From contig CBDDJX010000003.1 in assembly GCA_965229885.1 (NCBI GenBank), positions 868,001 to 932,000 on the forward strand: DNA of 64,000 nucleotides, given 5' to 3'. Below, in pieces: positions 61,773 to 64,000 of this stretch; positions within the stretch are counted from its first letter, which is position 1, and each line of letters starts with the position of its first letter. The translations under genes were made by a program, and so were the position numbers. The notes beneath the pieces were generated by a model. The model was given only the letters and a program-made list of their open reading frames with translations, made no database searches and had not been told where the DNA came from. Source of the stretch: DATLLJ01 sp965229885 (GTDB taxonomy: Bacteria > Acidobacteriota > Vicinamibacteria > Vicinamibacterales > CAVVIG01).

Positions 61773-64000
61773 CGTGGGTCACCCCGGCGGCCGCGGAGGT
61801 CGCCGACTACCTCGGCAAGCCCGTCGCCTCGGTGCGGCTCGTGCTCGACGGCCGCGAGACCACGGAGCGGGCGCTCGTGCAGGTCGTCGAGACCCGCGCC
61901 GGCAATCCGTTGTCGATGCTCGAAGTCCGCGAAAGCATCACGCACCTCTTCAGCCTTGGGCGGTTCGACGATGTGCGCGTCGATGCGAGCCCCGAGGGTG
62001 CTGGCGTGGCGCTGCGGTACGAGCTCAGCCCCGTTCGCGTGGTGTCGAAAATCGAGTTCGCCGGCAATGTCCAGGCTCCCGGCATCGAGGTCGGCGAGCT
62101 CCGGCGCGCGCTCGTCGGTCGGTTCGGGACGTCGCCGCCGCCTGGCCGGGCCGACCAGTTGTCGATCGTGATTTCTGACACCCTGCGCGAGCGCGGGTAC
62201 CGGCATCCGGAGGTCAGCCCGCGGGTCGTGGTCGATCCAGGGTCGGAGCACGTAGCGCTCGTGTTCAGCATCAATCCCGGGCCGCGCACGATCCTCGGCA
62301 CGATCACCATCGTCGGCACGCCGATGATGCCGCAGGAGCAGTTTCTCAGGCGGCTCGGCGTCGCGGCCGGCGTGCCGCTTGAACCGGAAACGCTCAACAG
62401 CCGCATCACCAGCTACATCGACACCCGCCGCGCCCTCGGGTACTACCAGGCGCGCGTCACGCCGGCTGTCAGCTTCGCGGACAACGAACGTGTGGCCAAC
62501 CTGACGCTGACGGTGGAGCCCGGCCCTCACGTCCGCGTGGTGTTCACCGGCGATCCGCTGCCCGGTGCGACACGTGCCGCACTGGTGCCGATCGAGCGCG
62601 AGGGGTCGGCGGACGAAGACTTGCTGGAAGACTCGAGCAACCGGATCGAAGACTTTCTGCGCGCCCAGGGATATCGTGACGCGACGGCGCCTCACACGCG
62701 CCAGGAAACTGGCGGCGAGCTGCTCATTACGTTCGCGGTGCGCAAGCGGTCGCAGTACCGTGTCGGCAGCGTTGAGATAGCAGGCGGCCCATCGCTTCAG
62801 TCGCGCGACCTTCGATCGAGCCTGCGGACTCGAGTGGGCGAGGCCTATTCGGCCGCGAATCTCGATGCTGACGTCACCGCCATCGAGAGCATCTATCGCG
62901 GACGCGGGTTCACGGCGGCCAAAGTGCAGGCCGATCCCCGCCCAGGCGCGGCGACCGCTGATGGCGCACAAGTTCAGGTCGCCGTCAGCATCCTGATCAC
63001 GGAAGGGGTCAGAACGGTGGTCGGCACCGTGCGCATCGAGGGCAACGCGTCGGTTCCGGAACCGGCTCTTCGCCAGGCTCTAAGCCTCCAGCCTGGCACG
63101 CCGTACGTCGTCGCCGAGCTCAGGCGCGACATGGACGCGATTCAGTTGCATTACGCAAATCTCGGGTACCGGTCCGCGACCGTGCAGGCCCAGCCGAGCT
63201 TTACGGCAGATCGCGCGCAGGCGAACCTCGTGTTCACCGTCCGAGAGGGCCCGCAGATTTTTGTCGATCACATCCTAATCGCCGGCAACGTGCGCACGAG
63301 CGCCCAGACGATAGAACGGGAGCTCCAGCTCAAGCCCGGCGATCCGCTCAGCCTCGAGGCCGAGTACGAGAGTCAGCGCCGGCTTGCGGCGCTGCAGCTC
63401 TTTCGCCGCACCCCGCAACTGACGGAACTGCGGCACGGCTCCGAGACGCTGCGCGATCTGTTGGTGACGGTCGAGGAGGCGGCGCCGACGACGCTTGGAT
63501 ACGGCGGGGGCGTCGAAGGACGCTTGCGAGTGGTGCCGAGCGAGGTGGAGGGCGGTGTCGCCCGGCAAGAGTTCGAGCTGGCGCCGCGTGCGTTCGTCGA
63601 CGTGGGGCGCCGGAATCTCTTCGGGAAAAACCGCTCGGTGAATGTGTTCGCCAGCGTCAGTCTTCACCCCGACACGTCGTCGTCAGCGTCAGCGTCGGCG
63701 ATCGGCTACGGCTTTCCGGAGTACCGCTTGCTCGCGTCATTCCACGAGCCGCGCCTGCTTGAAACCTCCATCGACGGGTTGCTGACGGGCTATATCGAAC
63801 AGCAGGTTCGGTCGAGCTTCAACTTCGCTCGGCAGAGCGCGATTGCGCAGATCTCACGCAAGGTGACGCGCCACGTCAGCCTCGGCGCCGGGTATCAGCT
63901 CCAGCACACGAATCTGCTCGACGCGAAAGTTCCGCCGGCCGACCAGCCGCTCATCGACCGCGTGTTCGCCGAGATCCGCCTGTCGTCGTTCAATGTGCAG
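61715..64000 (+). CDS. BamA/TamA-family outer-membrane assembly protein, 3-prime end outside window
   Basis: The frame opens at ATG 61715 and stays open for 762 codons to the window edge. A signal sequence (MRKSCRAAPALLHSCILAFA ending TPAAAEV) precedes several POTRA domains, e.g. VRLVLDGRETTERALVQVVE, TILGTITIVGTPMMPQEQFL, RVGSVEIAGGPSLQSRDLRS, TVVGTVRIEGNASVPEPALR, FVDHILIAGNVRTSAQTIER. The 16-strand barrel begins near residue 590 (TTLGYGGGVEGRLRV, FVDVGRRNLFGKNRSVNVFA). With the TamB-like protein directly upstream, TamA-like function is the best guess. Confidence 0.93.
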   Translation, partial: MRKSCRAAPALLHSCILAFAWVTPAAAEVADYLGKPVASVRLVLDGRETTERALVQVVETRAGNPLSMLEVRESITHLFSLGRFDDVRVDASPEGAGVALRYELSPVRVVSKIEFAGNVQAPGIEVGELRRALVGRFGTSPPPGRADQLSIVISDTLRERGYRHPEVSPRVVVDPGSEHVALVFSINPGPRTILGTITIVGTPMMPQEQFLRRLGVAAGVPLEPETLNSRITSYIDTRRALGYYQARVTPAVSFADNERVANLTLTVEPGPHVRVVFTGDPLPGATRAALVPIEREGSADEDLLEDSSNRIEDFLRAQGYRDATAPHTRQETGGELLITFAVRKRSQYRVGSVEIAGGPSLQSRDLRSSLRTRVGEAYSAANLDADVTAIESIYRGRGFTAAKVQADPRPGAATADGAQVQVAVSILITEGVRTVVGTVRIEGNASVPEPALRQALSLQPGTPYVVAELRRDMDAIQLHYANLGYRSATVQAQPSFTADRAQANLVFTVREGPQIFVDHILIAGNVRTSAQTIERELQLKPGDPLSLEAEYESQRRLAALQLFRRTPQLTELRHGSETLRDLLVTVEEAAPTTLGYGGGVEGRLRVVPSEVEGGVARQEFELAPRAFVDVGRRNLFGKNRSVNVFASVSLHPDTSSSASASAIGYGFPEYRLLASFHEPRLLETSIDGLLTGYIEQQVRSSFNFARQSAIAQISRKVTRHVSLGAGYQLQHTNLLDAKVPPADQPLIDRVFAEIRLSSFNVQ

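Overview
The window is GC-rich, densely coded bacterial chromosome. Gene content (lpxC, tamB and bamA-like genes, an ECF sigma operon, sigma-54 signalling) points to a diderm. Two tandem secreted proteins with a PWGEPDLQGIW motif, a protein type I associate with soil Acidobacteriota, suggest Acidobacteriota and probably Vicinamibacteria. The taxonomic call is inference; no rRNA or tRNA gene was seen.

Bases 1-14,100 are a mobile-element graveyard. They hold an IS481 end, an IS3 orfA stump, a 156-bp MITE-like hairpin element, an IS6 element killed by two adjacent stops, an apparently complete IS3 element with a 4-bp target duplication, an IS5 stump, an IS110 stump, an integrase-type remnant abutted by a complete IS5 element, a second IS6 stump and a further integrase-core IS with matching ends. 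Between them sit the PWGEPDLQGIW pair, a thioredoxin-like/small-protein pair, a ChaN-like protein and a B12-binding radical SAM enzyme.

Bases 14,200-31,700 are core genome: a HELYH protein, an NlpC/P60 lipoprotein, HNH nuclease, beta-propeller protein, uvrA, lpxC behind a sigma-54-type promoter, a glycosyltransferase, a damaged radical SAM/SPASM protein, lysA, tmk, comF and the minus-strand run rplU-rpmA-obgE-nadD-rsfS, with a TPR protein and a lipoprotein upstream of it.

Bases 31,862-52,089 carry the conserved order dprA-topA-trmFO-xerC ... hslV-hslU, known from Bacillus (smf-topA-gid-codV-clpQ-clpY). Here about 12.4 kb of mostly regulatory genes separates xerC from hslV: an NtrC-type regulator and kinase with their own sigma-54 promoter, an ABC-F ATPase, an unusual HTH-REC fusion with a GAF kinase, and an ECF sigma/anti-sigma operon with two exported proteins, followed by a deleted APC permease and a PEGA protein. 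dprA is broken by an internal deletion.

Bases 52,086-64,000 hold an Fn3-like lipoprotein, transaldolase, an acyl-CoA carboxylase set (carboxyltransferase, biotin carboxylase, biotin carrier) and the coupled tamB-like and bamA-like envelope genes; the last runs off the window.

The most unusual signals are small repeats that have entered reading frames: a 69-bp palindrome in uvrA, a GC hairpin shared by trmFO and the ABC-F gene, GCATTC palindromes encoding near-identical peptides at two gene starts, and a CGCAGAG palindrome encoding a lipoprotein n-region. Internal deletions in at least three core genes (dprA, the radical SAM/SPASM gene, the APC permease) are the second theme. I did not find a convincing new defence or biosynthetic system.
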